A stretch of DNA of 64,000 nucleotides. It comes from RUG14300 sp964561145 (GTDB taxonomy: Bacteria; Bacillota; Clostridia; Christensenellales; CAG-1252). This document shows, in pieces, positions 42,386-50,975 of this stretch. The notes under the pieces were generated by a model, which was not told the DNA's origin, did not search any database, and saw only the letters and a program-made list of their open reading frames with translations. The stretch spans positions 1-64,000 of the forward strand of contig CAZLNZ010000014.1 in NCBI GenBank assembly GCA_964561145.1, in the 5' to 3' direction. The first letter of the stretch is position 1. Every line of letters begins with the position of its first letter. Position numbers and translations under genes: made by a program.

Positions 42386-43888
42386 TTAATTTTTTTTTGT
42401 TTTTAAATAAAGCTTCGCCATTGCGATTGCCAAAGAATAGCTATCTTCACCCTCTATAACGATGGAATGTTCTTTTAGGTTTCTCATCAGATCAGACTCG
42501 CCCTTATTTCCCTTCGCTGTTCCGATTTTATTTGCTTCTATAAATTCCGGTTCAAAGGTATAACGTTGTGGTTTTGCAAGGATCTGTATTTCCTTTATTA
42601 CATTGATCGCATCTTGGCAAATAAACAGTTTGTTTTTCGTAAAACACAATATATCGGGAATAAGCTCTGCCAATCTGGGGGCTTTGACAACCTTCGTCTT
42701 ATACTCGGAATCCAATTCTTCCGTATCGTATACTTTAACATAAGTCGAGTACACCTCTTTACAAACGCCTTTTTCAAAATTAAGCATTGTTATGCTCCAA
42801 GGAGAAAATGATTTTTTATGTGCATTCCGATAAGCAAAAAAAACACCGTCAAAACTTGGAGTCTTTGAAGTTCCGTTCAATATATCATCAAAAGTTTGTG
42901 CTGTATAGAAATCGTTACCGGTATATGGTTTAGATGGATACTTCAATTTTTCGGGAGGCGGTAAGGGTTTCAGGTCTTCCTCTATCTTCTGATTATCCAA
43001 CGTACAACTAAAAATAGTTTTAGCGTACATAACGAGAGAATCGGTCCTTTCCGAATAAACTATTCTGCCTTTGAAAGCCAAGCCCAATCCTATGGTGACG
43101 TTGTTAAGAGGACAATTGTCATCATTGGTTTTATAGCTAACCATCATTTCACCGGTATGATCATTGATTTTGATTCTATATAAATATCGATAATACTTAA
43201 ATTGACTATCGGGTCTTTTCTCGAATTCGTTTTTTCTTATATCTACAACATTTCCGCAAATACACGCATTATCTTGAGGTTTAGTTATCATATCCAAGAA
43301 AACAGGATCTAATTGATTTGAACGAATTCCAAAAAGATATTTCCACGAAAGAAGCGGAACACGCTTCTTAGAAACAATTTTTGCATCATCCTTATCTTTG
43401 ATATCAATCGCCCCTTTTTCAACGACCTTATATGTCAAAAGGCAGACTTGAGCAAAGGTATCTTCGATAGATAAAATAAGTTTTTTAGATAATTCAGACT
43501 TGTATGCGACATTATATACATCTTCTTCTAGGACAAGTTCGATATTAATTTCATTTGTAAGACTCACCTTAATGCATTTATCCGTTATGCTCGCACTGAT
43601 AAAGGGATATTCCGAGTCGAGAAGTGTCTTAACATGCTCAAGTACAATTTCTTCGGTTAGAACTATCCTTTCAAAATAGAACTCTGAAGTATATCCCTTG
43701 GCAATCCTTTGCATGAATTTATTAAGATCTTTAATAAGATTGTTATCAAAGCGTTCATATTTATTTTCGGGTATCATAAAATGGAGGACTGCTTTTTTCT
43801 CGAACTCATAAAGCTCCACCTTTTTAATTCTCAGGTAAGGATATTTCCCTCCGGTAAATTCGTCAAACTGTTGTAAAAACCTATCCAT
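42386..43888 (-). CDS. PolC-like protein without polymerase: NTD, OB fold, degenerate exonuclease
   Basis: A 500-aa protein in the exact place where polC normally lies (between ispG and rimP). Residues 1-165 resemble the PolC N-terminal domains in pattern (IKKVELYEFEKKAVLHFMI, then FISASITDKCIKVSL). Residues about 205-300 form an OB-fold-like domain (CICGNVVDIRK, INDHTGEMMVSYK, LGLAFKGRIVY). Residues about 335-500 follow the order of a DnaQ exonuclease (PSFDGVFFAY, YSTYVKV, LAELIPDILCFTKNKLFICQ, GEDSYSLAIAMAKLYLK), but most acidic/His catalytic residues are missing. PHP and polymerase domains are absent. The frame is intact, overlaps ispG by 8 bp and looks maintained. Homology to PolC is inferred by eye from order and position. 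Confidence 0.7.
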   Translation of the reverse strand: MDRFLQQFDEFTGGKYPYLRIKKVELYEFEKKAVLHFMIPENKYERFDNNLIKDLNKFMQRIAKGYTSEFYFERIVLTEEIVLEHVKTLLDSEYPFISASITDKCIKVSLTNEINIELVLEEDVYNVAYKSELSKKLILSIEDTFAQVCLLTYKVVEKGAIDIKDKDDAKIVSKKRVPLLSWKYLFGIRSNQLDPVFLDMITKPQDNACICGNVVDIRKNEFEKRPDSQFKYYRYLYRIKINDHTGEMMVSYKTNDDNCPLNNVTIGLGLAFKGRIVYSERTDSLVMYAKTIFSCTLDNQKIEEDLKPLPPPEKLKYPSKPYTGNDFYTAQTFDDILNGTSKTPSFDGVFFAYRNAHKKSFSPWSITMLNFEKGVCKEVYSTYVKVYDTEELDSEYKTKVVKAPRLAELIPDILCFTKNKLFICQDAINVIKEIQILAKPQRYTFEPEFIEANKIGTAKGNKGESDLMRNLKEHSIVIEGEDSYSLAIAMAKLYLKTKKN

Positions 43889-44930
43889 TTATGTACTCTT
43901 TTAATAACGTTAGCAGTTTATCTAGCACCTCGGTATTATCTACTATCTCAAGCGTTTCACCTTTTTTAAAAATAATGCTTTTATCTCTTCCACCCGCAAC
44001 TCCGAAATCTGCATTTCTTCCTTCTCCAAGACCGTTAACCGTACAGCCCATAACAGCTATCGAAAGTTTTTTGTGAATGTCAGCGGTCTTTTCACGTAAT
44101 AATTTTGAAGTTCCTATTACGTCAAACTCTGTTCTACCGCAAGTTGGACAAGAGATGACATCGACAAAATCTTTATCAATACCAAGCGCCCTAAGAATAT
44201 TAAGTGCGACCTTTACTTCCTTAATAGGATCGTCGGATAGGCTGACTCTTATAGTATTTCCAATGCATTCTTGAAGCAAAGAACCAATACCAATACATGA
44301 CTTAATTACTGCAAGATCTCCACCGCCGCTTTCGGTTACTCCTATATGCAAAGGATAATCACATCTCTTATCCAATATCCTATTTGCTTCAATGGTATCA
44401 GATACATTCGATGCCTTAACAGAAACTATTATATCGTAAAAACCGAGTTTCTCCAAGATAGCTACATGCTTTAAGGCACTTTCAGCGAGAGCTGTCGGAG
44501 TTTGTCCGTATTTAATTTGAATATCTTTATCCAATGAGCCCCCGTTGACACCTATTCTTACAGGTATATTCTTATCCTTTAAAACTTCCACAAGTTTTTT
44601 TATTCCTTGCTCGGAGCCAATATTTCCGGGATTAATTCTTATCTTGCTTGCACCTACTTCGCAAGCCTTTATGGCTAATCTATAATCATAATGAATGTCT
44701 GCAACAATCGGAACAGAGGTATTATTGCAAACGTATGCAAAACCTTTGAGTGCCTCTTCGCAATTAACGGTTGCCCTCACTATATCCGCACCTGCATCGG
44801 ACAAAGCTCTTATTTGAGATAAAAGCCTTGCACCATCGGCAGTTGGAACATTGGTCATAGACTGAATGCTTATTCTTGAGTCTCCGCCTATATTAACATT
44901 TCCTACTCTTACCGTTTTTTTCATTATCAA
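43881..44930 (-). CDS. ispG: 4-hydroxy-3-methylbut-2-en-1-yl diphosphate synthase IspG
   Basis: A 349-aa iron-sulfur enzyme of the MEP isoprenoid pathway, making HMBPP from MEcPP. Seen: VRVGNVNIGGDSRISIQSMTN at the start, VADIHYDYRLA, IRINPGNIG, and the cluster ligands in ISCPTCGR and VMGCTVNGLGEG. The start is either TTG at 44930, with GGAAG 6 nt upstream, or ATG at 44924. It overlaps rseP by 4 bp and the PolC-like gene by 8 bp. Together with dxr it provides two MEP steps here. Confidence 0.95.
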   Translation of the reverse strand: MIMKKTVRVGNVNIGGDSRISIQSMTNVPTADGARLLSQIRALSDAGADIVRATVNCEEALKGFAYVCNNTSVPIVADIHYDYRLAIKACEVGASKIRINPGNIGSEQGIKKLVEVLKDKNIPVRIGVNGGSLDKDIQIKYGQTPTALAESALKHVAILEKLGFYDIIVSVKASNVSDTIEANRILDKRCDYPLHIGVTESGGGDLAVIKSCIGIGSLLQECIGNTIRVSLSDDPIKEVKVALNILRALGIDKDFVDVISCPTCGRTEFDVIGTSKLLREKTADIHKKLSIAVMGCTVNGLGEGRNADFGVAGGRDKSIIFKKGETLEIVDNTEVLDKLLTLLKEYING

Positions 44931-46066
44931 AACAGACTTCCTATCCAGCCAAGATTAAGTATATCAAATAGAATAGTCATTCCGAAAAGAAGGAATAAAC
45001 CGACTGTTGAAATTATTGCTTCAACCTTTCTGTTAATAGGTTTACCTCTAATCCACTCTATCAAAACAAATATTACCTTGCTTCCATCCAGTGCGGGCAG
45101 TGGAAGAATGTTAAATATTGCAACGTTAGCACTCATCATACCAAGCAATGTCAAAACTCCTCTAAAGCCGGTTAAAGAAACCGTATTTGCAATAACTGAT
45201 ACAGTAGTAATCGGTCCTCCTAAAGTGCCCTTGATCTTTGTTGCCTTCGTGAACAGACCACCTATTGTTTGGAATAAGAACACTATGATTTGTCCGCAAT
45301 AAACTATCCCTCTCCACAAAGCCTCGAAAAAATTAAATTTATACAATGTAGCTTGTGCTTTAATCCCAAGTCCCGAATAAATCTCATATTCATAAGGAAC
45401 CGAACCATCGATTAGATTCCCATTCTCATCATAACAGTCATCGCTATATTTCGGTGCACTGAACTCCGATTCTCTTACCGTTATGGTAATTTTTTCCCCG
45501 TCTCTTAAAATCAAAGCTTCGATATCTCCTTCTGCTTTAGAAAGAATAGAATCGATGTTATAAGAGGTAAAGCTATATATGTTTTTTCCGTCAAGCTTTA
45601 ATATAATATCGCCCTCTTGTAGATTTTGCACATACGAAGAATCAGTCGATTCATAGAATCCAACCACCTTTGGGAGAGAATAACCATATGTTGAAAAAAC
45701 TATTCCCATTATGAGAAATGCAGACAAAATATTGAAAGTAACACCTGCTAATAGAACTAAAATTCTCTTCCATGGTGCTTGTGAGTTAAAAGATCCCGGG
45801 ACTGTAGAATCGTCATCTTCACCTTCAAAAGCACAAAAACCACCAAGAGGAATAGGGCGTATTGAAAAATACTCTCCGCTTTTCATCATAAACCTGATAA
45901 TAGGCGGACCGAAACCAATAGAAAACTCATTTATTTTAAACTTTAATAGCTTTCCTACTATATAGTGCCCAAATTCATGTATGACAATCATAACCATTAG
46001 GGTCAATAAAGCCACAATGATATATCCGATTGTAGAAAAAACGCTTGAAACTGACAATAACAACAC
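44927..46066 (-). CDS. rseP: Site-2 protease family zinc metalloprotease RseP
   Basis: A 379-aa intramembrane protease. The first membrane segment carries VIHEFGHYIVGK (HExxH zinc motif near residue 30). A PDZ domain lies in the middle (VQNLQEGDIILKLDGKNIYS), and LPLPALDGSKV near residue 320 gives the third ligand (LDG). It cleaves anti-sigma factors or signal-peptide remnants within the membrane. Start is GTG with AGAGGT 5 nt upstream. It sits between dxr and ispG as in most Firmicutes. Confidence 0.94.
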   Translation of the reverse strand: MLLLSVSSVFSTIGYIIVALLTLMVMIVIHEFGHYIVGKLLKFKINEFSIGFGPPIIRFMMKSGEYFSIRPIPLGGFCAFEGEDDDSTVPGSFNSQAPWKRILVLLAGVTFNILSAFLIMGIVFSTYGYSLPKVVGFYESTDSSYVQNLQEGDIILKLDGKNIYSFTSYNIDSILSKAEGDIEALILRDGEKITITVRESEFSAPKYSDDCYDENGNLIDGSVPYEYEIYSGLGIKAQATLYKFNFFEALWRGIVYCGQIIVFLFQTIGGLFTKATKIKGTLGGPITTVSVIANTVSLTGFRGVLTLLGMMSANVAIFNILPLPALDGSKVIFVLIEWIRGKPINRKVEAIISTVGLFLLFGMTILFDILNLGWIGSLF

Positions 46067-46069
46067 GAT

Positions 46070-47155
46070 TTACCTCTTTGTATTACTCAGGGCAAAACTG
46101 ATGCCCTCATTATATATTTCTTCGCTAATTCTCTCATCAACCTCAACTATGGGGGCTATTGAGAATCCTTTTTCAATTATATTATGTATTCCGCTATAAG
46201 GGATATTACCATTAAGGAACAAATTAACAGCTCCTTCATCAACTCCGCATAGGAATGAACTCACTGAATCCCCCTTTTTCCCGGCTTCTATAACCAGAGG
46301 AAATGAGGGATATCTCTTAGTATCGACCGCATCAAAGGAAAGTTTGCTTCCTATTAGGTCAAGCTCAGTAACAAAAGAAGCATATCTATCAGGATAAGTT
46401 AACGCATACTGAATCGGTAACCTCATATCAGGATTTGAAAGGCAAGCAAGGACGGTATTATCCTCAAAAGTCACAAAACCGTGAACAATACTTTCTCTGT
46501 GCATTAAAACATTTACTTTATCAAAACTAAGACCAAAAAGTTTTGTTGCTTCGATCACCTCAAAGCCCTTATTAACCATAGTTGCACAATCGACGGTAAT
46601 CTTCTCACCCATTTTCCAATTTGGATGTTCCAAAACCTCTCTTTTTGTGACGGTAGATAAAGCTTTAATCGGATAATCTCTTAAGGCACCACCGCTTGAA
46701 GTAATTGTAATCGATTTTGCTCTTTCGCCCCTAAGACATTGAAAAATAGCTGAATGTTCACTATCAACCGGAATTATCCTTCCGCCAAAAGTTTTCACCA
46801 ATGCATTCAAATAATTTCCGGCACATACCAACAATTCTTTATTTGCAAGTGCAACTGTTTTACCTCTTTTTAAAGCGATACAAACGCTTTTTAAAGAGGT
46901 TATAGATGATGCAGCTGCAAATAATATGTCGAAATCAAGTTCGTCAGTTAATTCCTCAAAACTTGAATAACCAAGATTTTTGTTTGCTAGTAAACAAACG
47001 TTGGCAACTTGAAAATTTTTCTTTTGCTCTTCTAATAAATTTACGTTAGAGTATGCACCCAGACCTACAATAGATATATCCGTTAAGGTTCTGGCTACCT
47101 CTAAAGCTTGTCTACCAACACTTCCCGTTGAACCTAGTATTATTACTTTTTTCAT
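46070..47155 (-). CDS. dxr: 1-deoxy-D-xylulose 5-phosphate reductoisomerase
   Basis: A 361-aa NADPH-dependent enzyme catalysing the first committed MEP step. Seen: KKVIILGSTGSVGRQALE (nucleotide binding), LANKELLVCAG, PVDSEHSAIFQCL (metal site), TSSGGALRDYP and HPNWKMGEKITVDCATM. I start at 47155, where the ATG shares its A with the cdsA stop (TGATG); the longer frame by seven codons lies inside cdsA. Length is slightly short at the C-terminus but normal overall. Confidence 0.95.
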   Translation of the reverse strand: MKKVIILGSTGSVGRQALEVARTLTDISIVGLGAYSNVNLLEEQKKNFQVANVCLLANKNLGYSSFEELTDELDFDILFAAASSITSLKSVCIALKRGKTVALANKELLVCAGNYLNALVKTFGGRIIPVDSEHSAIFQCLRGERAKSITITSSGGALRDYPIKALSTVTKREVLEHPNWKMGEKITVDCATMVNKGFEVIEATKLFGLSFDKVNVLMHRESIVHGFVTFEDNTVLACLSNPDMRLPIQYALTYPDRYASFVTELDLIGSKLSFDAVDTKRYPSFPLVIEAGKKGDSVSSFLCGVDEGAVNLFLNGNIPYSGIHNIIEKGFSIAPIVEVDERISEEIYNEGISFALSNTKR

Positions 47156-48138
47156 CAAGCATACAGGAAACCGCATTCTCGCATTATGGTAAATGCAACG
47201 TATACAACCGGCATTGCAAAAATTAAGCTGTCAAGTCTATCCATTACACCACCGTGTCCGGGAAATATTTTTCCGTAATCCTTTATACCTACTATACGTT
47301 TTATACGGCTGGCGACCAAATCGCCGGCAAAATCAGCGCCGATTAATAGAATACCTAGTATAAAATAAATAGGTATTGAGATGTACAACTTGTCGCTAAT
47401 ATGAGGAATCAAGATATTGTTTACACTATCAAAAACTCCGAAACCGTCGAATAAAAGAAAAATACAAGCTTGGGCAATTAAACCTCCGAAAATACCGGCA
47501 ATGAGTCCCTCAACCGACTTTTTGGGAGAAATAGAAGGAATAAGCTTATGCTTTCCGAATTTCGACCCTATGAAGAAAGCCAGGGCATCGTCGGTAAGGG
47601 GAACAAATAACATCATAAAGATTGCTATCAGATCTCCTGCATTATAGTTTACAACCATAAACATTGCAACGAAAACACCAGGGTAAACAAGAGTTAAAAT
47701 CGTAGTTCCTAAATCCTTTAGGTCGTATTTCTGCGTACGTTTACCTTGTATATCTTCTTTGTTGAGTGCAAAGGTGAATATCGTCAATGCAACTATAACG
47801 CTTAATGCAAACGCCATCAAGATACCGGTATCCCTAAAGAAATAGTAAAGAGGATAAAGAATGAGACAGAAAATAATAAGTGGAGATAACATGGTATTAT
47901 TTCCACCCTTTCTAGTCGCTCTATACATTTCATACATTCCGGCAACCAAGAAAAACATGATTAGAGCATCGACGGAACGAATTTCCAATGGACGCAAATA
48001 TAAAAGAAAGAAGAAAAGTATTGCAAGGAGCACCGCACCAGTCACAATCCTTTTTAGTGTATCGTTTCCTTTCTTTGGAGAATTATTTTCTTTTGTTGTT
48101 CCCTCTTGAGGGGATAAGCTAACATTTTCTTCTGCCAT
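47155..48138 (-). CDS. cdsA: Phosphatidate cytidylyltransferase
   Basis: A 327-aa multi-pass membrane enzyme making CDP-diacylglycerol for phospholipid synthesis. A charged N-terminal tail of about 28 residues is followed by some eight hydrophobic segments. The C-terminal signature is present: SPKKSVEGLIAGIFGG, then KDYGKIFPGHGGVMDRLDS. It overlaps dxr by one base and follows the 60-codon gene by 2 bp. Normally uppS sits immediately upstream; here it does not. Confidence 0.94.
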   Translation of the reverse strand: MAEENVSLSPQEGTTKENNSPKKGNDTLKRIVTGAVLLAILFFFLLYLRPLEIRSVDALIMFFLVAGMYEMYRATRKGGNNTMLSPLIIFCLILYPLYYFFRDTGILMAFALSVIVALTIFTFALNKEDIQGKRTQKYDLKDLGTTILTLVYPGVFVAMFMVVNYNAGDLIAIFMMLFVPLTDDALAFFIGSKFGKHKLIPSISPKKSVEGLIAGIFGGLIAQACIFLLFDGFGVFDSVNNILIPHISDKLYISIPIYFILGILLIGADFAGDLVASRIKRIVGIKDYGKIFPGHGGVMDRLDSLIFAMPVVYVAFTIMRECGFLYA

Positions 48139-48140
48139 AA

Positions 48141-48323
48141 TTACACCTTTAACTTAAAACCTTGACATATTATTCTAAAGTTACTATCAACTCTAACTAC
48201 CAAATAAGTGTCGGATTCGGGATTGGTATCTATTCTTATCAAAGTGTACTCTACTCCACATTCATCTAATAGTTTTTCGGCTTGCTCTACTGGCAAGCCG
48301 ATAAGTATATCACTATTAAACAC
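48141..48323 (-). CDS. 60-aa protein in the uppS position (unknown)
   Basis: A short frame packed between frr (8-bp overlap) and cdsA (2-bp gap) on the same strand, which argues strongly that it is translated. It reads SDILIGLPVEQAEKLLDE, then EYTLIRIDTNPESDTYLVV and RVDSNFRIICQGFKLK. The pattern (small helix after GLPxxxA, then two strands with RVD) is reminiscent of small protease-inhibitor I78-like or PASTA-like folds, but I assign no family. It has no signal peptide or membrane segment. In relatives the undecaprenyl diphosphate synthase gene uppS lies here. Confidence 0.65.
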   Translation of the reverse strand: MFNSDILIGLPVEQAEKLLDECGVEYTLIRIDTNPESDTYLVVRVDSNFRIICQGFKLKV

Positions 48324-48891
48324 TTGTTACCTCAACTTCTTTATCCTTGCAAAGACTATCAATCTTAGCAATAAACTCGTTAAGCTTCTTGTCGATATCT
48401 TTGAGAATATCCTTTTCATCATCCTCGGTAATCACATTACCTTTTCTGAGTTTTTTGCAAGCATCGTTTGCATCACGACGTGCGTTTCTCAACTGGACTT
48501 TGCTGGCCTCACCGCCTTGCTTGATCTCTTTAACAAGCTGCATTCTTCTCTCTTGAGTTAGCTCCGGGAATACCAATCTAATAACCTTACCGTCGTTATT
48601 TGGAGTAATTCCGATATTGGAATCAAGTATAGCCTTCTCGACAGTTTTTAAGAGTGATGGATCCCAAACGGTAATAACAATCAATCTAGCTTCTGCAACA
48701 TTGATATTAGCTACCGATTTTAAGGGGGATTCTGCACCGTATGCATTAACCGTTATTCTGTCTAAGATATGAGGATTAGCTCTTCCTGCTCTAATGTTTA
48801 AGAGTTGTTGAGAATAATTATCAACAGTCTTTTTCATAGCAGTTTCATAATCATCGAATAATTCTAATACTTCAAATATTTCGTAATCCAT
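48316..48891 (-). CDS. frr: Ribosome recycling factor
   Basis: A 191-aa RRF. Seen: MKKTVDNYSQQLLNIRAGRANPHILDRI, VANINVAEARLIVITVWDPS, SNIGITPNNDGKVIRLVFPELTQERR and the C-terminal coiled coil with DDEKDILKDIDKKLNEFI. It splits post-termination ribosomes with EF-G. The N-terminus has a few extra acidic residues. GAGAGG precedes the ATG. pyrH, tsf and rpsB, frequent upstream neighbours, are absent; the gene starts its own transcription unit. Confidence 0.95.
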   Translation of the reverse strand: MDYEIFEVLELFDDYETAMKKTVDNYSQQLLNIRAGRANPHILDRITVNAYGAESPLKSVANINVAEARLIVITVWDPSLLKTVEKAILDSNIGITPNNDGKVIRLVFPELTQERRMQLVKEIKQGGEASKVQLRNARRDANDACKKLRKGNVITEDDEKDILKDIDKKLNEFIAKIDSLCKDKEVEVTSV

Positions 48892-49033
48892 AATATACCT
48901 CTCAGTTTAGATTTTTCCTTATAATATAATTATAATTTAAGTTATTATAGCAAATAGAAGGAGCTATTTCAAGTATTTTTTTACCAAAATGTAACTACTT
49001 ACGAAACACTTAATAAATAAAAGTTCAAAAAGG

Positions 49034-49067
49034 CTACATATTTGTCGATGTAGTCCGTGTGAGACGG
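49034..49067 (-). other. Hairpins downstream of the rpsU terminator
   Basis: CTACAT/ATGTAG (49034-49053) and CCGT/ACGG (49055-49067) form two adjacent small stems. On the minus strand the first is followed by CCTTTTTG, so it may be a back-up terminator for rpsU. On the plus strand the same stems precede the hairpin at 49080-49106. Confidence 0.4.
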
Positions 49068-49079
49068 AAAGAATATATG

Positions 49080-49106
49080 AAAAAAAGGCGATTACCGCCT
49101 TTTTTC
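49080..49106 (-). terminator. rpsU terminator
   Basis: AAAAAAAGGCG pairs with CGCCTTTTTT around a short loop, T runs on both sides. It lies 9 bp after the rpsU stop and closes the hrcA-to-rpsU operon. Confidence 0.85.
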
Positions 49107-49114
49107 AGATGAGA

Positions 49115-49297
49115 TTAATCACGAGAATTTTTTCTCTTTCTAGCAGCTTCAGCTTTCTTTTTACGAGCTACGCTGGGCTTTTCGTAAGCGTCTTTACGCT
49201 TGATATCGCTGATTATGCCTTCTTTTGTGCAAGAACGTTTGAAACGTTTTAAAGCGCTATCTAAGCTCTCGTTGTCACGAACTTTAACAAATGCCAT
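49115..49297 (-). CDS. rpsU: 30S ribosomal protein S21
   Basis: A 60-aa basic protein: AFVKVRDNESLDSALKRFKRSC, then SDIKRKDAYEKPSVARKKKAEAARKRK, as in bS21. I start at 49297, with AGGTGAG upstream; the longer frame adds three residues without reason. It is the last gene of the heat-shock operon region, following hinT by 82 bp, an order seen in many Firmicutes. bS21 helps initiation by binding near the anti-Shine-Dalgarno region. Confidence 0.95.
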   Translation of the reverse strand: MAFVKVRDNESLDSALKRFKRSCTKEGIISDIKRKDAYEKPSVARKKKAEAARKRKNSRD

Positions 49298-49379
49298 TAT
49301 ACTCACCTGCCTTCTTGTAAATTTACTATAAAATAATAATCTATACTGTAGATTTTGTCAACGAATTTTAATCGATTTT

Positions 49380-49715
49380 TTAACACATTTTATCACTAAG
49401 TTGTTCTCCTCCGACTATATGAACATGAAGATGATCCACGGACTGCCTTCCATCCTTTCCCTTATTAGATATAAGTCTAAAACCTCCGTCCAAACCAAGG
49501 GAGGGAATAAGCTTTGCCAGGGTCAAAAAACAATCCTTCATTATGTCGGCTTGTTCTTCTGTCATTTCAAGTATTGAAGGAAAATGTTGTTTTGGTATCA
49601 TTAATAAATGCTTATTAGCTTGAGGGTTCAAATCGTTAATGATTATCATCTTGTCGTCTTCAAAGACTCTTTTTGAGGGAATATCTCCTTTGATAATTGA
49701 ACAAAAAACGCACAT
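49380..49715 (-). CDS. hinT: HIT family nucleotide hydrolase (HinT)
   Basis: A 111-aa histidine-triad protein. It begins CVFCSIIKGDIPSKRVFEDD, has NDLNPQANKHLLMIPK, and ends with the triad HLHVHIVGGEQL (HxHxH). It hydrolyses adenosine 5'-monophosphoramidates. It lies 3 bp after mtaB and is part of the same operon. Length and motif are typical. Confidence 0.95.
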   Translation of the reverse strand: MCVFCSIIKGDIPSKRVFEDDKMIIINDLNPQANKHLLMIPKQHFPSILEMTEEQADIMKDCFLTLAKLIPSLGLDGGFRLISNKGKDGRQSVDHLHVHIVGGEQLSDKMC

Positions 49716-49718
49716 ATA

Positions 49719-50975
49719 TTACTCTCCTTTGTAAGTTCTAATTTCTCCAATCGCCCCATCCTTATAAGTCTCAAGGGCTAAAATCCGATATTTTTTTCCT
49801 ATGATTACATCTCCGGACACTCTAAAATATGTTCTTAAATAATTCTCGCTATACCCTTCAGCCATACCGGCTTGCGAATATTCAGCAACTACCTCGTGTT
49901 GAACGCCTAAATTTCTTTGAGCAAATTCCCTTTTGAGTATATGTTTTAATTCAGTTAACTTTGTAACTCGTTTATCAACGACGTTTGAAGGTAAAAGCTT
50001 CATAGAGTATGCCTTTGTGCCACTTCTTCTAGAATATGGGAAAACATGAATGTCTGCAAACCGTGCTTGCTTTGCAAGTTCATAAGTATTTTCAAACGCC
50101 TCATCTGTTTCTGTAGGGAAGCCTACAATTATGTCTGTTGTGATGGCTGCATCCGGGAAAAACTTGTAGATAAGTTCGCATTTCTCTAAGAAATCTTTCG
50201 ATGTATAATGACGATTCATTGTTTTTAGCACATTATCATCACCGCTTTGCAAAGATAAATGGAAATGAGGACAAAAATTGCCTGCATTCTTCATTGCTGA
50301 AAGAAATTTAGAATCAATAACGTTAACTTCAAGCGAACCTAAGCGAATACGGGCTTTGGTAAATTGTAATGCCTTAACGAGATCGACCAAGGAAAGACCG
50401 ATGTCTTTGCCATATGCTGAAAGATTTATACCCGTTAGTACAATTTCGGATGTCTCTAATGCCTTAAGATTACATTCGCAAATAACATCGTCTATGCTTC
50501 TCGATCTTGCTCTGCCCCTTAAATACGGAACTATACAGTATGTACAGAAGTTGTCACAGCCGTCTTGAATTTTAACATGGGCTCTGGATCTGGCACTTTC
50601 AGAATAGGTCATGTTATCAAAACTTCTATCGGGCTCAACAACATTGACACCACAAGGGAAATCACATACTCCTTCTTTGTTCTTATTCCCTCCGATGTAT
50701 ATTGGGTTTCTGTCCGTAAACTGATCTGCATTCTTTTGTGCCGCACAGCCTATAATATATATATCGGCATCGGGATTGAACTTTCTTACCCTTGCAACCG
50801 CTTGACGAGATTTCTTCTCTGCTTCTTGCGTTACGGCACAGGTATTAATAATATAGCAATCGGCAACGCAAAACTCCATAGATACAGAATGTCCTAATTG
50901 TTTTAACCTTGCGACAATACTTTCACACTCACAAGTATTTACCTTACAACCAAGTGATATAACCGAGATCTTCAT
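49719..50975 (-). CDS. mtaB: tRNA t6A37 methylthiotransferase MtaB
   Basis: A 418-aa radical-SAM methylthiotransferase. It begins ISLGCKVNTCECESI, has further cluster cysteines in NTCAVTQ and GCAAQ, the radical-SAM motif CDNFCTYCIVPYLRGRARSR and a C-terminal TRAM-like domain. It converts t6A37 of tRNA to ms2t6A. It shares one base with the rsmE stop. Paralogue of MiaB at 19758; the LGCKVN start and operon place (dnaJ-prmA-rsmE-mtaB) distinguish MtaB. Confidence 0.95.
   Translation of the reverse strand: MKISVISLGCKVNTCECESIVARLKQLGHSVSMEFCVADCYIINTCAVTQEAEKKSRQAVARVRKFNPDADIYIIGCAAQKNADQFTDRNPIYIGGNKNKEGVCDFPCGVNVVEPDRSFDNMTYSESARSRAHVKIQDGCDNFCTYCIVPYLRGRARSRSIDDVICECNLKALETSEIVLTGINLSAYGKDIGLSLVDLVKALQFTKARIRLGSLEVNVIDSKFLSAMKNAGNFCPHFHLSLQSGDDNVLKTMNRHYTSKDFLEKCELIYKFFPDAAITTDIIVGFPTETDEAFENTYELAKQARFADIHVFPYSRRSGTKAYSMKLLPSNVVDKRVTKLTELKHILKREFAQRNLGVQHEVVAEYSQAGMAEGYSENYLRTYFRVSGDVIIGKKYRILALETYKDGAIGEIRTYKGE

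Noticed and set aside
50532..50546. A perfect TATAC-N5-GTACA match inside mtaB
   Set aside because: It falls on codons of the radical-SAM motif (Cys-Thr-Tyr-Cys-Ile); a near match in miaB around 20574 has the same cause. Coincidence of coding sequence.
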